A stretch of DNA of 64,000 nt from Lawsonibacter celer (GCF_014281125.1 NZ_JACOEA010000008.1:23379-87378); one strand, 5' to 3'. Positions 18,170 to 27,379 are shown, numbered from the stretch's first letter. The notes: generated by a model not told the origin, from the sequence alone. Translations and numbers: made by a program.

Positions 18170-20281
18170 TTAACGCAGGAGGGTATTCTCGGTGCTCACC
18201 GATTCAATGGTGTCCTCCGCGTTGAAGTAATAGGCCAGCACATCCGCGGCAATGGCGGCCAGTTCCGTACCTGAGCCGCCCTTTTCCACCACGATGGCCA
18301 TGGCAATCTGGGGGTCCTCATAGGGGGCGAAGCACACGAAGACCGCGTCTGCTTCCGTGGTGGTCGATCCGGTTTGGGCCGTGCCCGTTTTGGCACCCAC
18401 CTCCACGGGCAGGTCCTTGAAGTAGCTGGACGCGGTGCCCTCATTGGCTACCTTCCACATGCCCAGCTTAATGGCCTCCATATTCTCCGTCTTCAGTCCC
18501 AGGGTGTCCAGCAGCTCCGGCTCCCTCTGGTAGACCGTGGAGGAGTAGTCGCTGGTCTTGACCGTCTGGAGCAGGTGGGCGGAGTAGTGATTTCCCCCAT
18601 TAACCAGGGTGGCGATATAGTTGGCCAGCTGGAGCGGCGTGCAGGAGGTGTCTCCCTGACCGATGGCGGCGGAGAGCAGGTTGCCTCCGTACCAGGTCCC
18701 CCCCAGCGCCTGGCTGGTCTCCGGCCCGGCCACGTAGCCCTGGTATTCGGGCAGCTCAAAGCCGGTCTTCTCCCCAAGGCCGAACATGGCCGCGTACTCG
18801 TCGATCTTTTCAATCCCCAGCCGGTGTCCCATGGTGTAGAAGTAGATGTTGCAGGAATCCCGCAGCGCGTCGGACACATTCACCCGGCCGTGGCTGCCGC
18901 GGTACTGGCGGTAGATCCAGCACTGGGGGTGGTAATCGCCATAGGGATATTTTTCTTCCTCAGGAAGGGTAAAGTATCCGGTATCCAGAATTTTCTCCGT
19001 TGGCGTGGTCACCCCCTCCTCCAGGGCGGCCGCGGCCACCACCATCTTAAAAGTGGAGCCCGGCGTATAGCGGCCGTTGGTGGCCCGGTTGTACAGGGGG
19101 GCCAGGTCGGCCAGAGCGCTGTCATAGCTGTAGGTGGCCAGGTCAAAGGTGGGGTAGGAGGCCATGGCCAGCACCCCTCCGCTCATATCTATAATGACCG
19201 CCGCGCCGCCCTCGGTATCCTCGGAGGGCAGCGCGGGAATCCGCTGGGCCATGGAGCGCTCCAGGGCCTCCTGGAGCTTGATGTCCAAGGTGAGCATCAC
19301 ATTGTCGCCGGGCTTGGGCTCCAACACCTCGCCGGTCTCCAGGTCAATGTCCCAGCTCTCGCTGACCACCTTGTGGCTCGTGGTCAGTTCCTGGGTGCGG
19401 CTGCCGGCCTCTCCCCGCAGGTACTCCTCAAAGGCCAGTTCCGCCCCTTCCTTTCCCACGGTATCGTCCATGCTGTAGCCCTTTTCCTTGTATTCCGCCC
19501 ATTCCTCCGCGTAGATGGGCGCCACCCGGCCCAGCAGATGCGCGGCGCAGCTGGTATTGTACTCCCGGACCGTGGTAGCCTCAATGCAGACCCCTACCAG
19601 CTTATGCTCCTTAACCGCGGAGATGAAGTCGATCCCCACATCCTGGGCAAAGATATATTCTCCGGAGCGTACGATATCCCGGCTGCGCAGATTGAGCTCG
19701 CACAGCACGCCCACCAGCGCCCGGGCTTCCCCGTCCGAAACCGCCTGGTCCACCTCAAACCAGGCGCGCAGCGCAGCCATGGCCTCCGCCGCCGTCGGCT
19801 CCTCCGGCAGGCCCTTCAGGGGGAGCGCCTCCAGCAGCCTGGCGAAATTGGTCTGGTACACGGACACAGATCCGTCCTCGTTTTCCACGGTGTAGGACAG
19901 GGCCTCGCCGCTGGTATAGGTAAAGGGAGCCTGGAATGAGATGGGAATGGTGTCCGCCCACTCCACCTTGTTCTCCCGGCAGAGGGCCAGCAGCTCCAAC
20001 AGATTGGCGTTGCGCTCCGGCTCCTCCCCCATGGGGGAGGTGTCCAGGGTCACCTGATAGGTGGCCCGGTTAGACACCAGTACCCGGCCGTAGCGGTCCA
20101 GGATCTCTCCGCGGGCGGCTTCCACGGTCTCCCGATTGGCAATTTTTCGGGTGGAGATCCCCCGGTAATAGTCCATGTTGTTCACCTGAAGGTTGTAGAG
20201 CACCCCCGTAAAGACGCACAGCAGCACGGCCAGCACCAAAATCACCAGCCAAGTTCGGTTTTGAAACTGTTTTCCCTCCAA
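18170..20281 (-). CDS. mrdA: Penicillin-binding protein 2 (elongasome transpeptidase)
   Basis: Class B PBP that crosslinks lateral-wall peptidoglycan with MreC/MreD/RodA; about 703 aa, anchored by one helix (about 11-33). The dimerisation domain (RGEILDRYGRVL) is followed by the transpeptidase with STFK (about 409-412), SCN (about 476-478) and KTG (about 631-633). The TTG start is chosen because GGAGG lies 8 nt upstream; a GTG three codons earlier directly abuts that site and would be too close. Its place after mreC-mreD and its length support PBP2 rather than PBP3. Confidence 0.95.
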   Translation of the reverse strand: MEGKQFQNRTWLVILVLAVLLCVFTGVLYNLQVNNMDYYRGISTRKIANRETVEAARGEILDRYGRVLVSNRATYQVTLDTSPMGEEPERNANLLELLALCRENKVEWADTIPISFQAPFTYTSGEALSYTVENEDGSVSVYQTNFARLLEALPLKGLPEEPTAAEAMAALRAWFEVDQAVSDGEARALVGVLCELNLRSRDIVRSGEYIFAQDVGIDFISAVKEHKLVGVCIEATTVREYNTSCAAHLLGRVAPIYAEEWAEYKEKGYSMDDTVGKEGAELAFEEYLRGEAGSRTQELTTSHKVVSESWDIDLETGEVLEPKPGDNVMLTLDIKLQEALERSMAQRIPALPSEDTEGGAAVIIDMSGGVLAMASYPTFDLATYSYDSALADLAPLYNRATNGRYTPGSTFKMVVAAAALEEGVTTPTEKILDTGYFTLPEEEKYPYGDYHPQCWIYRQYRGSHGRVNVSDALRDSCNIYFYTMGHRLGIEKIDEYAAMFGLGEKTGFELPEYQGYVAGPETSQALGGTWYGGNLLSAAIGQGDTSCTPLQLANYIATLVNGGNHYSAHLLQTVKTSDYSSTVYQREPELLDTLGLKTENMEAIKLGMWKVANEGTASSYFKDLPVEVGAKTGTAQTGSTTTEADAVFVCFAPYEDPQIAMAIVVEKGGSGTELAAIAADVLAYYFNAEDTIESVSTENTLLR

Positions 20282-20300
20282 GGGGGTCACCTCCGTGGGG

Positions 20301-21788
20301 TCAGCCCGGCGGGGTCGTCCGCGCCACCGTCAGGCTGTCTTTTCCGTAAAATACCCGCATCACATTGTTGCGCCAGTTCAGGGGGTCGGCACCCGCGTCT
20401 CCGTTGTAGAGCAGGGGCGGCCGGGTCTCTATGGGCGGCAGCACCACATTCCGCGCCGCCGGGTCCCGCAGCTGGGTCAGGCGGGCCTCCTGCTGGGCGA
20501 AATAGGCCGCGGCGCTCCCGTCCGCCAGCGCCCGGGCGCAGCGCATGCTGGTAAACCCGGGCAGGTAGCGGTAAAACAGGGTGGTGCCCACCAGAGCCGC
20601 CAGGGTCAGAAGCATCCCGGCCCGCGCCGCCCGCCGCAGGGCCTGCCGCCGCCCCTCCGGCGCCGGCAGCACCCGTCGCAGCCAGCCCAGCCAGTACCAC
20701 AGGTTGCTGAGCACCAGCCAGAAAAAGGAGTAAAACACGATGCTCCGCAGCCGGCCCGGCCCGGCGCTGTCCACGGCATAAAAGTGGGGGGCATTCTCAG
20801 CCGCAAACAGCAGGAAGGAGAACACCGAGAAGCCGGCGGGCAGGGGGAAGCGGAACTTCACCCCCTCGGTCAGCCGCCACAGGGCAGGGATCATCAGCAC
20901 AAACCCCAGCACAATCGGCCAGTTGGGCCAGCTCAGGCAGTCCTCCCTCGCCTTCAGGATGGATTTGACCACTGCCTCCCACGCCCCGATGGGGGGCGCC
21001 AGGGTGGCCTGCCGGAATTGGTTGCCCGGAGCGAGCACACTTGCGGCAAAGCTCCCGAACAGCACCAGGGCGGGCCAGGCCGCCCATGCCAGTCTGGGGC
21101 GGTCCCGCAGCAGGAAATCCAGCATAAACAGCGCCGTCAGCAGCACCGCCAGCAGGGCGCAGACATAGTTGCTTCCCCCCACCAGCAGCGCGGCGGGCAG
21201 GGCCGGCAGCACTGCCCACAGCTTCTTCCGCCGGGTGCCGGCGCAGCGCAGGGCAAACAGTCGCTCCACTAGCAGCAGCATAATCCCGTAGGTAAAGGTG
21301 TAATACACCGCGCCGTTCCACCAGAAAAAGCTGTCCTTGGGCCAGGGGGCGCACTGGATGGACATGAGCAGCAGGGGCGCCGCAATCTCCACGGTTAATT
21401 TCCAGTTTTTACTCTCTCCCCGGCAAAATACACGCCGGACCAGGGTGTCGGTGAGTTTGAAGGTGCCCAGGCACAGGGAACCCAGCATCACCGCCGGGGT
21501 GATCCAATAGGCGTACTCCGAGAAGGCCACCGGGGTGAGAGACATGAGCAGCAGGGACATAAAGCTGCCCTGCCAGGTCCGGTAGTAGCTGCTCACGGTG
21601 CGTGCCACCGCCGCCCAGAAGGACTCCCCCTGTTCCAGGGCCAGGCGGGGGAGGATCCCGTAGCAGAAGTCATCCGCCGAGGCCCAGTCATACCGCCCCA
21701 GCAGCAGGATGGGCACCAGGCTGGCCGCCAGCAGGCCCAGCAGAAACCAGGCGCCCCACCGTTCCCATATCTGTTCCAGCCTCCGCAC
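20301..21788 (-). CDS. Multi-spanning membrane protein of unknown function in the mre-mrd operon
   Basis: A 495-aa protein with about ten to twelve hydrophobic segments, beginning with an anchor at about 13-31. A loop carries SADDFCYG (about 37-44), and further short motifs include WQGSF, FWWNGAVYYT and LAPGN. The DDF loop and overall plan resemble integral-membrane sugar-transferase or DUF6056-like proteins, but I cannot name it with confidence. The GTG start has GGAGG 8 nt upstream. It sits between mreD and mrdA with 36- and 19-bp gaps, so it is almost certainly coexpressed with the shape machinery. Confidence 0.8.
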   Translation of the reverse strand: MRRLEQIWERWGAWFLLGLLAASLVPILLLGRYDWASADDFCYGILPRLALEQGESFWAAVARTVSSYYRTWQGSFMSLLLMSLTPVAFSEYAYWITPAVMLGSLCLGTFKLTDTLVRRVFCRGESKNWKLTVEIAAPLLLMSIQCAPWPKDSFFWWNGAVYYTFTYGIMLLLVERLFALRCAGTRRKKLWAVLPALPAALLVGGSNYVCALLAVLLTALFMLDFLLRDRPRLAWAAWPALVLFGSFAASVLAPGNQFRQATLAPPIGAWEAVVKSILKAREDCLSWPNWPIVLGFVLMIPALWRLTEGVKFRFPLPAGFSVFSFLLFAAENAPHFYAVDSAGPGRLRSIVFYSFFWLVLSNLWYWLGWLRRVLPAPEGRRQALRRAARAGMLLTLAALVGTTLFYRYLPGFTSMRCARALADGSAAAYFAQQEARLTQLRDPAARNVVLPPIETRPPLLYNGDAGADPLNWRNNVMRVFYGKDSLTVARTTPPG

Positions 21789-21824
21789 AGGCCAGCCCTC
21801 CTTCCTCTGCCACAGTCCGGGCCG

Positions 21825-22337
21825 CTACAGCACCGTGCGCTTGGGCACCCGCAGGAACACCCATCGGTAAAAAAAGTAGATGGGAAACACAAAGGCCATG
21901 GACCACAGAATTTCCGGGCCCGCCACTCCCAGCAGGGCGGGCAGCGACGCCATGCCCCGGATCAGGCGGGCGGCGATCCGGGCCGCATCAATCACCGTCA
22001 GGGTCAGGGCGGAGCAGACCAGGCAGCCCGCCAGGCTCTGGCGCAGGGCGTACTGAGCCAGGGCTCCGGTCAGCACGCCCAGCAGGCACAGCCCGATAGT
22101 CATAGCCCCGCTGGTGGAAAAATACACCGCGTCGCACACAATACCCACAAACAGGCCGTAGCCGCCGCCGGCCACGGCGCCCTCCAGTACCCCCACGGCC
22201 GCCGCCGCCAGAGGCAGCAGCATGGGCGTGACCCCCAGAACTGGGAAGCGGTTGAGCACAAACAGCTCCAAAAACCATACGGGCAGCAGCGCCAGGGCGT
22301 ACGCCCCCCACTTGATGAGAAAATCCTGCCGGGTCAA
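21825..22337 (-). CDS. mreD: Rod shape-determining protein MreD
   Basis: Small polytopic protein of the elongasome, 170 aa with about five hydrophobic helices. The family is recognised by size, the motif GVTPMLLPLAAAAVGVLEG followed by a GLFVGIVCDAVY helix, and its place directly after mreC. The start is TTG with GGAGG 9 nt upstream. It partners MreC, PBP2 and RodA; mreB is not in this window. Confidence 0.88.
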   Translation of the reverse strand: MTRQDFLIKWGAYALALLPVWFLELFVLNRFPVLGVTPMLLPLAAAAVGVLEGAVAGGGYGLFVGIVCDAVYFSTSGAMTIGLCLLGVLTGALAQYALRQSLAGCLVCSALTLTVIDAARIAARLIRGMASLPALLGVAGPEILWSMAFVFPIYFFYRWVFLRVPKRTVL

Positions 22338-22364
22338 CCCTCTGCACCTCCTCCCGCCGTGTCC

Positions 22365-23207
22365 TTACTCCACAATGTCAAAGCTTTTGATTACAAACAC
22401 CTGCTTAAGCCCGTCCAGGTCGGTCTCCGGCTGGATCACCGCGTAGCGCGTCATGCCAGAGGCCTCGGTATAGACCTCCTCCACATGCCCCGCAGCCAGC
22501 CCCGAGGGGTACACGCCGCCCTTGCCCGAGGTGAGCACCAGGTCCCCGGCGATCAGGTCGCTGTTCTCCGGCAGATAGCTCAGCTTGAGCTTTCCCTGAC
22601 CCATGAGGGCAAAGTCGCCCTCCAGAATGGCCGCCCCGTCGGTGCGGGAGAGCAGGCCGCCCATCTCGATCTCCGCGTCCACCAGGGTGCGCACGATGGA
22701 ATAATTGGGCCCCACCACGGCCACCACGCCCACCAGGTTCCAATACTCGTCCACCACACAGTCGTCCACGGCAATATCCATATTGCTCCCCTTGCTGATG
22801 GTGAGGGTGGACTCCCAGTTGTCGGTGGAGCGGGCGGTAACCATGGCGGATTCGATCTCAAAGGTACGGCCGCTGGGCCGCAGGTCGTTGAGGTTGCGCA
22901 GGCGCTCGTTCTCCTGGAGGGCGGCCTCGTACGCCCGCTCCTTCTGCTCCAGCTCCGCCACCCGCTGCTTCAGGCGCTCATATTCCTCCTTGAGCTGCTC
23001 CTGGGCAAAGGCGTTGTCATATCGCTCCTGGGACCAGTTGACAAAGGCGCTGATGCCGTTGCGCACCGGCGTGGTGATCCACCCCGCCAGGCTGGACAGG
23101 GGGTCGGCCACGCCCCCCAGGGTCGCGGAGACCACCGCCGTCACCAGGGCCAGCAGGACGGCCACAATCAAAAGCAGGATCCCATTTTGCCGGAAAAAGT
23201 CTTTCAC
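22365..23207 (-). CDS. mreC: Rod shape-determining protein MreC
   Basis: Membrane-anchored periplasmic-side scaffold of the elongasome, 280 aa. One N-terminal helix (about 9-31) is followed by a coiled coil (about 60-100, rich in EQLKEEYERLKQRVAELEQ) and the beta-rich MreC core with ARSTDNWESTLTISKG and a GVVAVVGPNYSIVRTL segment. The GTG start has GGAG 8 nt upstream. It follows maf by 16 bp. Confidence 0.95.
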   Translation of the reverse strand: MKDFFRQNGILLLIVAVLLALVTAVVSATLGGVADPLSSLAGWITTPVRNGISAFVNWSQERYDNAFAQEQLKEEYERLKQRVAELEQKERAYEAALQENERLRNLNDLRPSGRTFEIESAMVTARSTDNWESTLTISKGSNMDIAVDDCVVDEYWNLVGVVAVVGPNYSIVRTLVDAEIEMGGLLSRTDGAAILEGDFALMGQGKLKLSYLPENSDLIAGDLVLTSGKGGVYPSGLAAGHVEEVYTEASGMTRYAVIQPETDLDGLKQVFVIKSFDIVE

Positions 23208-23223
23208 GTTCGATTCTCCCGTC

Positions 23224-23817
23224 TTACGCCCGCCCGGCGGCCAGAGCCATGCAGTCCAAGCCCAGGTCCGCCAGAATACGGCCCAGCCGGCACACCGGCA
23301 GGCCCATCACATTGTAGTAATCCCCCACGATCCCCTCCACAAAGAGGGATCCGTAGCCCTGAATGCCGTAAGCGCCCGCCTTGTCTATGGGCTCTCCGGT
23401 CCTGATATAGTCCTCAATCTCCCGACTGCTCAGCTCCCGGACCGTCACATCGGTGACCTCGTGGACCGTGACGCTCTCCTCGCCCCGCAGGACCGTCAGG
23501 CCGCTGTACACCTGATGCCGGCAGCCGGAGAGGGTGGTCAGCATGCGGAAGGCGTCCAGCTCGTCCGCTGGCTTGCCCAGCACCGTCCCGTCCAGGGACA
23601 CCACCGTGTCTGCGGCGATAATCAGCGCGTCCCGCCCCGCCTGCTCCTGCACCGCCAGGGCCTTGCGCCGGGAGAGGGTCTCCACCAGCTCCGTCGGGGA
23701 GAGGCCCTCCCGCACCGTCTCGTCCGCGTCGGAGACCAGCACCCGGAAGTCCCGGATCCCCATACGCTCCAAAAGCTCCCGCCGCCGGGGCGACTGGGAG
23801 GCCAAAATGATGTCCAT
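23224..23817 (-). CDS. maf: Maf-like nucleotide pyrophosphatase
   Basis: Housecleaning NTP pyrophosphatase acting on dTTP/UTP or modified nucleotides, linked to septum control; 197 aa. Signature motifs are ILASQSPRRRELL at the N-terminus, ADTVVSLDG, LGKP and the central IDKAGAYGIQGYG. The start is the ATG giving MDIILAS with GAGGGAA upstream. The position before mreC-mreD is the conserved Firmicute order. Confidence 0.95.
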   Translation of the reverse strand: MDIILASQSPRRRELLERMGIRDFRVLVSDADETVREGLSPTELVETLSRRKALAVQEQAGRDALIIAADTVVSLDGTVLGKPADELDAFRMLTTLSGCRHQVYSGLTVLRGEESVTVHEVTDVTVRELSSREIEDYIRTGEPIDKAGAYGIQGYGSLFVEGIVGDYYNVMGLPVCRLGRILADLGLDCMALAAGRA

Positions 23818-23896
23818 ATGCGTTCCCTCGTTATCCTGTTCGATGTAGGGGCGGCCGTCTGCCCCTTCTGCGCGGCTCCGCACGCCTCCGCGCTTC

Positions 23897-24340
23897 TTAT
23901 TTCCCCGTGGAGCCGAAGCCGCCTGCTCCCCGGGCGGTGGGGGGGAGCTCCTCCAGCTCGTGGACCGCGGCCTGGCCCACAGGCACCACCATCAGCTGGG
24001 CGATGCGGTCGCCGGGCTGGATGGTATAGGGCTCGTCGGACAGATTGATTAGCCCCACCTTCAGCTCCCCCCGGTAATCGCTGTCGATGACCCCCACGCC
24101 GTTGGACAGGGCAATGCCGTGCTTGATGCCCAGTCCGGAGCGGGCGAACACCAGGGCCACCCACCCCGCGTCGGGCAGGGCGATGGCCAGCCCCGTGGGA
24201 ATGCTCACCAGCTGGCGGGGGGCGATGGTCACCGGCGCGTCCAGCAGGGCGGCCAGATCCATGGCCGCCGCGCCGGGGGTCTGATAGGCGGGCAGCTGCA
24301 CCCGGGGATCCAGCCGCTTGACAAAGAGTTTCATATGCAT
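23897..24340 (-). CDS. dut: dUTP diphosphatase
   Basis: Trimeric dUTPase of 147 aa that lowers dUTP and supplies dUMP. The five motifs are visible: AAAMDLAA, ARSGLGIKHGIAL, GVIDSDYRGELKVGL, GDRIAQL and the C-terminal arm ARGAGGFGSTGK. The ATG at 24340 has AAGGAG about 10 nt upstream. It follows the U32 gene by 29 bp. Confidence 0.96.
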   Translation of the reverse strand: MHMKLFVKRLDPRVQLPAYQTPGAAAMDLAALLDAPVTIAPRQLVSIPTGLAIALPDAGWVALVFARSGLGIKHGIALSNGVGVIDSDYRGELKVGLINLSDEPYTIQPGDRIAQLMVVPVGQAAVHELEELPPTARGAGGFGSTGK

Positions 24341-24369
24341 TGTTTCCAGTCTCCTTCTGTTACATCCCG

Positions 24370-26448
24370 TTATTCCACGTCCCGGTAGTACAGCCCCCGG
24401 GTATACCCGTTGGGGCTCCAGCGCCCGCCCTCACGGTAGCGCCGGGCCACCTGGACGCACTCCCTGGGATTCTCAGTGGTAAACATCAGCCGCTGGGCCC
24501 ACAGACCCACCCGGCGGTAGTCATCGTATTTATCCGCCAAAAAGAGCTTTTGAGAGTTGAACAGCTCATTGCGGCAGCCCGGGGCCGGGAGCACGGGGAA
24601 GCGTGCCCCCCTCCGGTCGGTGAGCACGTTGGGGTTGTCGCAGCCGCAATGGCCGGAGCGGTTTTTGATGATACAGTTCTCCATAATCATCAGGGGCAGG
24701 CGGCCGTAGGTGATGAGCTCGGTGTCCATGTTCTTGGACAGATCCCGCACCTGGGCCAGCTTGAGCTCAAAGGACAGGGTGGCGGAGATCAGGCCCAGCC
24801 GCCGCAGCTCCTTGAGGGTCTGGGCGTTATAGACCTCCAGCCCGAAATCCCCCCGCAGGGCGAAGCCCGCTCTGCGGGCCGCCTCCAGCAGGCCCAGGTT
24901 GCCCACCAGGGCCTCCCGCACCCCCAGGGCGCGGGCCTGCTCCAGCTGCCGGAGCAGCTGCTCCATCTCCCGGTCCCAGACCACCCGGGGCAGAACGGCG
25001 GCCACCGGCGTCCCGTTCGCCGTCTCCACCACCTCCGGGTGGGCGCACAATTCCTCCAGGGGCACATAGAGCAGGGCCGGCCGGGTCTCCAGCAGCTCAG
25101 GGGTGACCTGTTCGGCCCGGCGCACGGAGAGGGCCAGCTCCGGCTCCTCCCGGCGGTTTTCGTACCGGGCGCCGGCGTGGAAAGCCCCGGCGCGCCGGGC
25201 CGGTGGAAGGGAGCGCTGTTCGGTCAGCCGGTCCAGGGCCTCCCGCCGCAGGGCGTTAAGGGCTGCCAGGGGAAGGGAGAGTCCCTCCTCCACCAGTGCC
25301 CGCACCTTTTCACAGCGGTAGGGGGTGCCCCCGGTCCGGGAGAGCTGGGTTCCCACCGCCTCCTGGGTGAGGGGGCGGGTACGGGCCTCCTCCGGCACGG
25401 GACCGGCCACGGTGACCACCCGTCCCTGGGGATCCTCCACCCCCACCTGGGCGGACTCGCCCCTGCGAATCATGGCATAAAAGGTCACCGGCACCCGCTG
25501 GGCCTCGCCGCTCTGGTAGGTGTTCCGGGCCTGGGCAAAGAGCTCCCTGGGCTCCTTCCCCTCCTCCCGGACGCCGAACATCTCCGGCCCCTGCCGGTCC
25601 AGGTAATACCCCTGGGTAAAGCCCTGGCGTGAGAAGGCGGCTTCCAGCTGCGCCAGCTCCTCCGCCGTGGGCTCCCGTCCCTCCTTGATGGCACAGGCGT
25701 AAATGCGGGTGACCACAGCCACATACTCCGGCCGCTTCATCCGCCCCTCCAGCTTGACACAGGCCACCCCCATCCTCCGCAGCTCCCGCAGGTGTCCGGC
25801 CAGGGACAGGTCCTTGAGGGAGAGAGGATAGGCGTCCGCCTTGTCCATCCAGCCGTACTTCAGCCGGCAGGGCTGGGCGCACAGGCCCCGGTTGCCGCTG
25901 CGCCCGCCGATGACGGAGGAGAGGAAGCACTGTCCTGAATAGCACATGCACAGCGCCCCGTGGGCAAACACCTCGATCTCAATGGGGGAGCGCTGGCAGA
26001 TATACTCGATCTGGTCCCGGCTCAGCTCCCGGGAGAGCACCGCCCGGGTCATCCCCAGGTCGGCGGCCAGCTTCACCCCGTCCAGATTGTGCAGGGTCAT
26101 CTGGGTGGAGGCGTGCAGCGGCAGGTCGGGGGCCGCCTGGCGCACCATCCGCGCCACCCCCAGGTCCTGCACCAGCACCGCGTCCGCCCCGATCTCGCTG
26201 GCGTGTGCGGCCACCTGGGCCGCCGCGGGCAGCTCCCGGTCGGTGAGCAGGGTGTTCAGGGTGAGATAGGCCTTTGCCCCCCGCACATGGCAGTAAGAAA
26301 CCGCCGCCGCAAATTCCTCCCGGGAGAAATTCTTTGCATTGCGGCGGGCGTTAAAATCTCCATATCCTAAGTAGACGGCGTCCGCGCCGTTCTCCACGGC
26401 CGCGGCCACCGCCTCCATTGACCCGGCAGGGGCCAGTAATTCCAGCAT
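24370..26448 (-). CDS. Peptidase U32-family protein, RlhA/YrrO-like, with C-terminal extension
   Basis: A 692-aa member of the U32 family, whose better-characterised members act in hydroxylation of tRNA or 23S rRNA rather than proteolysis. The signature EVFAHGALCMCYSGQCFLSS is complete (about 165-184), and further cysteines (GLCAQPC; CGCDN) could bind a metal cluster. The N-terminus LLAPAGSMEA is canonical. The C-terminal 300 residues match the longer DUF3656-containing form. The ATG giving MLELLAP has GGAGG 5 nt upstream. Adjacent to zapA, as in many Firmicutes, but separated by a repeat-bearing gap. Confidence 0.9.
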   Translation of the reverse strand: MLELLAPAGSMEAVAAAVENGADAVYLGYGDFNARRNAKNFSREEFAAAVSYCHVRGAKAYLTLNTLLTDRELPAAAQVAAHASEIGADAVLVQDLGVARMVRQAAPDLPLHASTQMTLHNLDGVKLAADLGMTRAVLSRELSRDQIEYICQRSPIEIEVFAHGALCMCYSGQCFLSSVIGGRSGNRGLCAQPCRLKYGWMDKADAYPLSLKDLSLAGHLRELRRMGVACVKLEGRMKRPEYVAVVTRIYACAIKEGREPTAEELAQLEAAFSRQGFTQGYYLDRQGPEMFGVREEGKEPRELFAQARNTYQSGEAQRVPVTFYAMIRRGESAQVGVEDPQGRVVTVAGPVPEEARTRPLTQEAVGTQLSRTGGTPYRCEKVRALVEEGLSLPLAALNALRREALDRLTEQRSLPPARRAGAFHAGARYENRREEPELALSVRRAEQVTPELLETRPALLYVPLEELCAHPEVVETANGTPVAAVLPRVVWDREMEQLLRQLEQARALGVREALVGNLGLLEAARRAGFALRGDFGLEVYNAQTLKELRRLGLISATLSFELKLAQVRDLSKNMDTELITYGRLPLMIMENCIIKNRSGHCGCDNPNVLTDRRGARFPVLPAPGCRNELFNSQKLFLADKYDDYRRVGLWAQRLMFTTENPRECVQVARRYREGGRWSPNGYTRGLYYRDVE

Positions 26449-26912
26449 AATGACCTCCAGATATGAGTCCATCGGACGTTTGCACCTACCCGGCGGGGGC
26501 CCGGCTTTTGAGCTGCAAAAGCCGAAAAAACAACCAGGGGTTTCGCCAGTGTAAGGAAGCTTCGCTTCTTTTCATCGAAGTGTCCACCGGACACTCCGAC
26601 CACCCGTTCCCTTCGCCGTGTTCAGGCCTGCGGCTCGAACAGCCTTGCCGCGCGGTTGCCCACGAGGCGCGCATCACCGGGATCTGCCAAGCCGGTTCAC
26701 CTCCAGGGAAGGCGGCTGAGCCGCCGAAGGACCCGTCAGGGCCGCCCTGACAGGCGCGCTGGCCAATAGAAGTCAAGGGCCCAGATAAACGGATTTTTTC
26801 TTTGGAGTCCCGAACCGTCTCTTTTTGGAAAAAGGAATGGTCTGGGCCCCCAACGGGAGCCGCCAAGGGCTGCGCGGGAGCTCAAACCCCTCCGTCTCCC
26901 GGGGGACGGACT
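26449..26912. other. 464-bp intergenic region with hairpins and an interspersed repeat
   Basis: No gene is supported. The region holds several short palindromes (GTCC-ACC-GGAC near 26582, GGCGGC-TGA-GCCGCC near 26711, GTCAGGGC-GCCCTGAC near 26735) and one copy of a repeat shared with 51.1-51.2 kb. One minus-strand frame stays open but lacks a start signal and resembles no protein I know. Confidence 0.6.
26741..26828 (+). repeat. Interspersed intergenic repeat, copy 1
   Basis: About 88 bp matching 51124-51212. The shared core runs from GCCGCCCTGA through CCAATAGAA, TCAAGGGCCCAGATAAACGG and TTTTCTTTGG to TTTTGG, with scattered mismatches. It lies between two same-direction genes, as does copy 2. 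Confidence 0.8.
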
Positions 26913-27230
26913 TCACTTCTTCTGATTCTGCAGTTTAAAAATCTCCCGCTTGGCCTCGGAGAGCTCCAGCTTGAGCTTTGTGGCCTCCTCCAGATACTCC
27001 TTGAGCTGGCGGCGCAGATTCTCGGACGCCTCCACTTCTTTAAAGTACTCGTCAGCCACATTCACCGCGCCCAGAACCGCGGCATCCACCAGAGAAACCC
27101 TGGCGCCGTCCAGCACCTCCTGGATCTTGGCGTCCACATGGCCCGCCACCTTTTCCACATAACCCTTATCCTCCGTGGCCACCAGAGTGTATTCCTGTCC
27201 GGCAATGGTGACTGTGACGCGGTTTTTCAT
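26913..27230 (-). CDS. zapA: Cell division protein ZapA
   Basis: A small (105 aa) FtsZ-ring stabiliser. The N-terminal globular part (VTVTIAGQEYTLVATEDKGYVEKVAGHVD) and the C-terminal coiled coil (about 65-105, RRQLKEYLEEATKLKLELSEAKREIFKLQNQ) match ZapA. The start has GGAGGGG upstream. Placed next to the U32 gene, a common arrangement. Confidence 0.93.
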   Translation of the reverse strand: MKNRVTVTIAGQEYTLVATEDKGYVEKVAGHVDAKIQEVLDGARVSLVDAAVLGAVNVADEYFKEVEASENLRRQLKEYLEEATKLKLELSEAKREIFKLQNQKK

Positions 27231-27262
27231 GGAAAGCCCCTCCTGACAATACTATTTAGGAC

Positions 27263-27291
27263 ATTATAGCACAGATACGCCCTCGACAAAA
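27263..27291 (-). promoter_or_regulatory. Promoter for zapA
   Basis: On the minus strand, TTTTGT (27286-27291) and perfect TATAAT (27263-27268) with 17-bp spacing, 33 bp before the zapA ATG. Confidence 0.65.
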
Positions 27292-27316
27292 TAATTTATT
27301 ATTAATTTTTTCAAAG

Positions 27317-27345
27317 ATGACAGGAGCCGCCGCGTGTGATATGAT
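27317..27345 (+). promoter_or_regulatory. Promoter for dnaD-dnaI
   Basis: ATGACA (27317-27322) and TATGAT (27340-27345) with 17-bp spacing, 35 bp before the dnaD-like ATG. Divergent from the zapA promoter. Confidence 0.65.
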
Positions 27346-27379
27346 AGAGCCGGTAAAAAAGCGCGAAAGGAGGCGTCCC

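Noticed and set aside
26486..26866. 126-codon minus-strand frame in the U32-zapA gap
   Set aside because: No ribosome-binding site, crosses palindromes and a repeat copy, and the composition is not protein-like.
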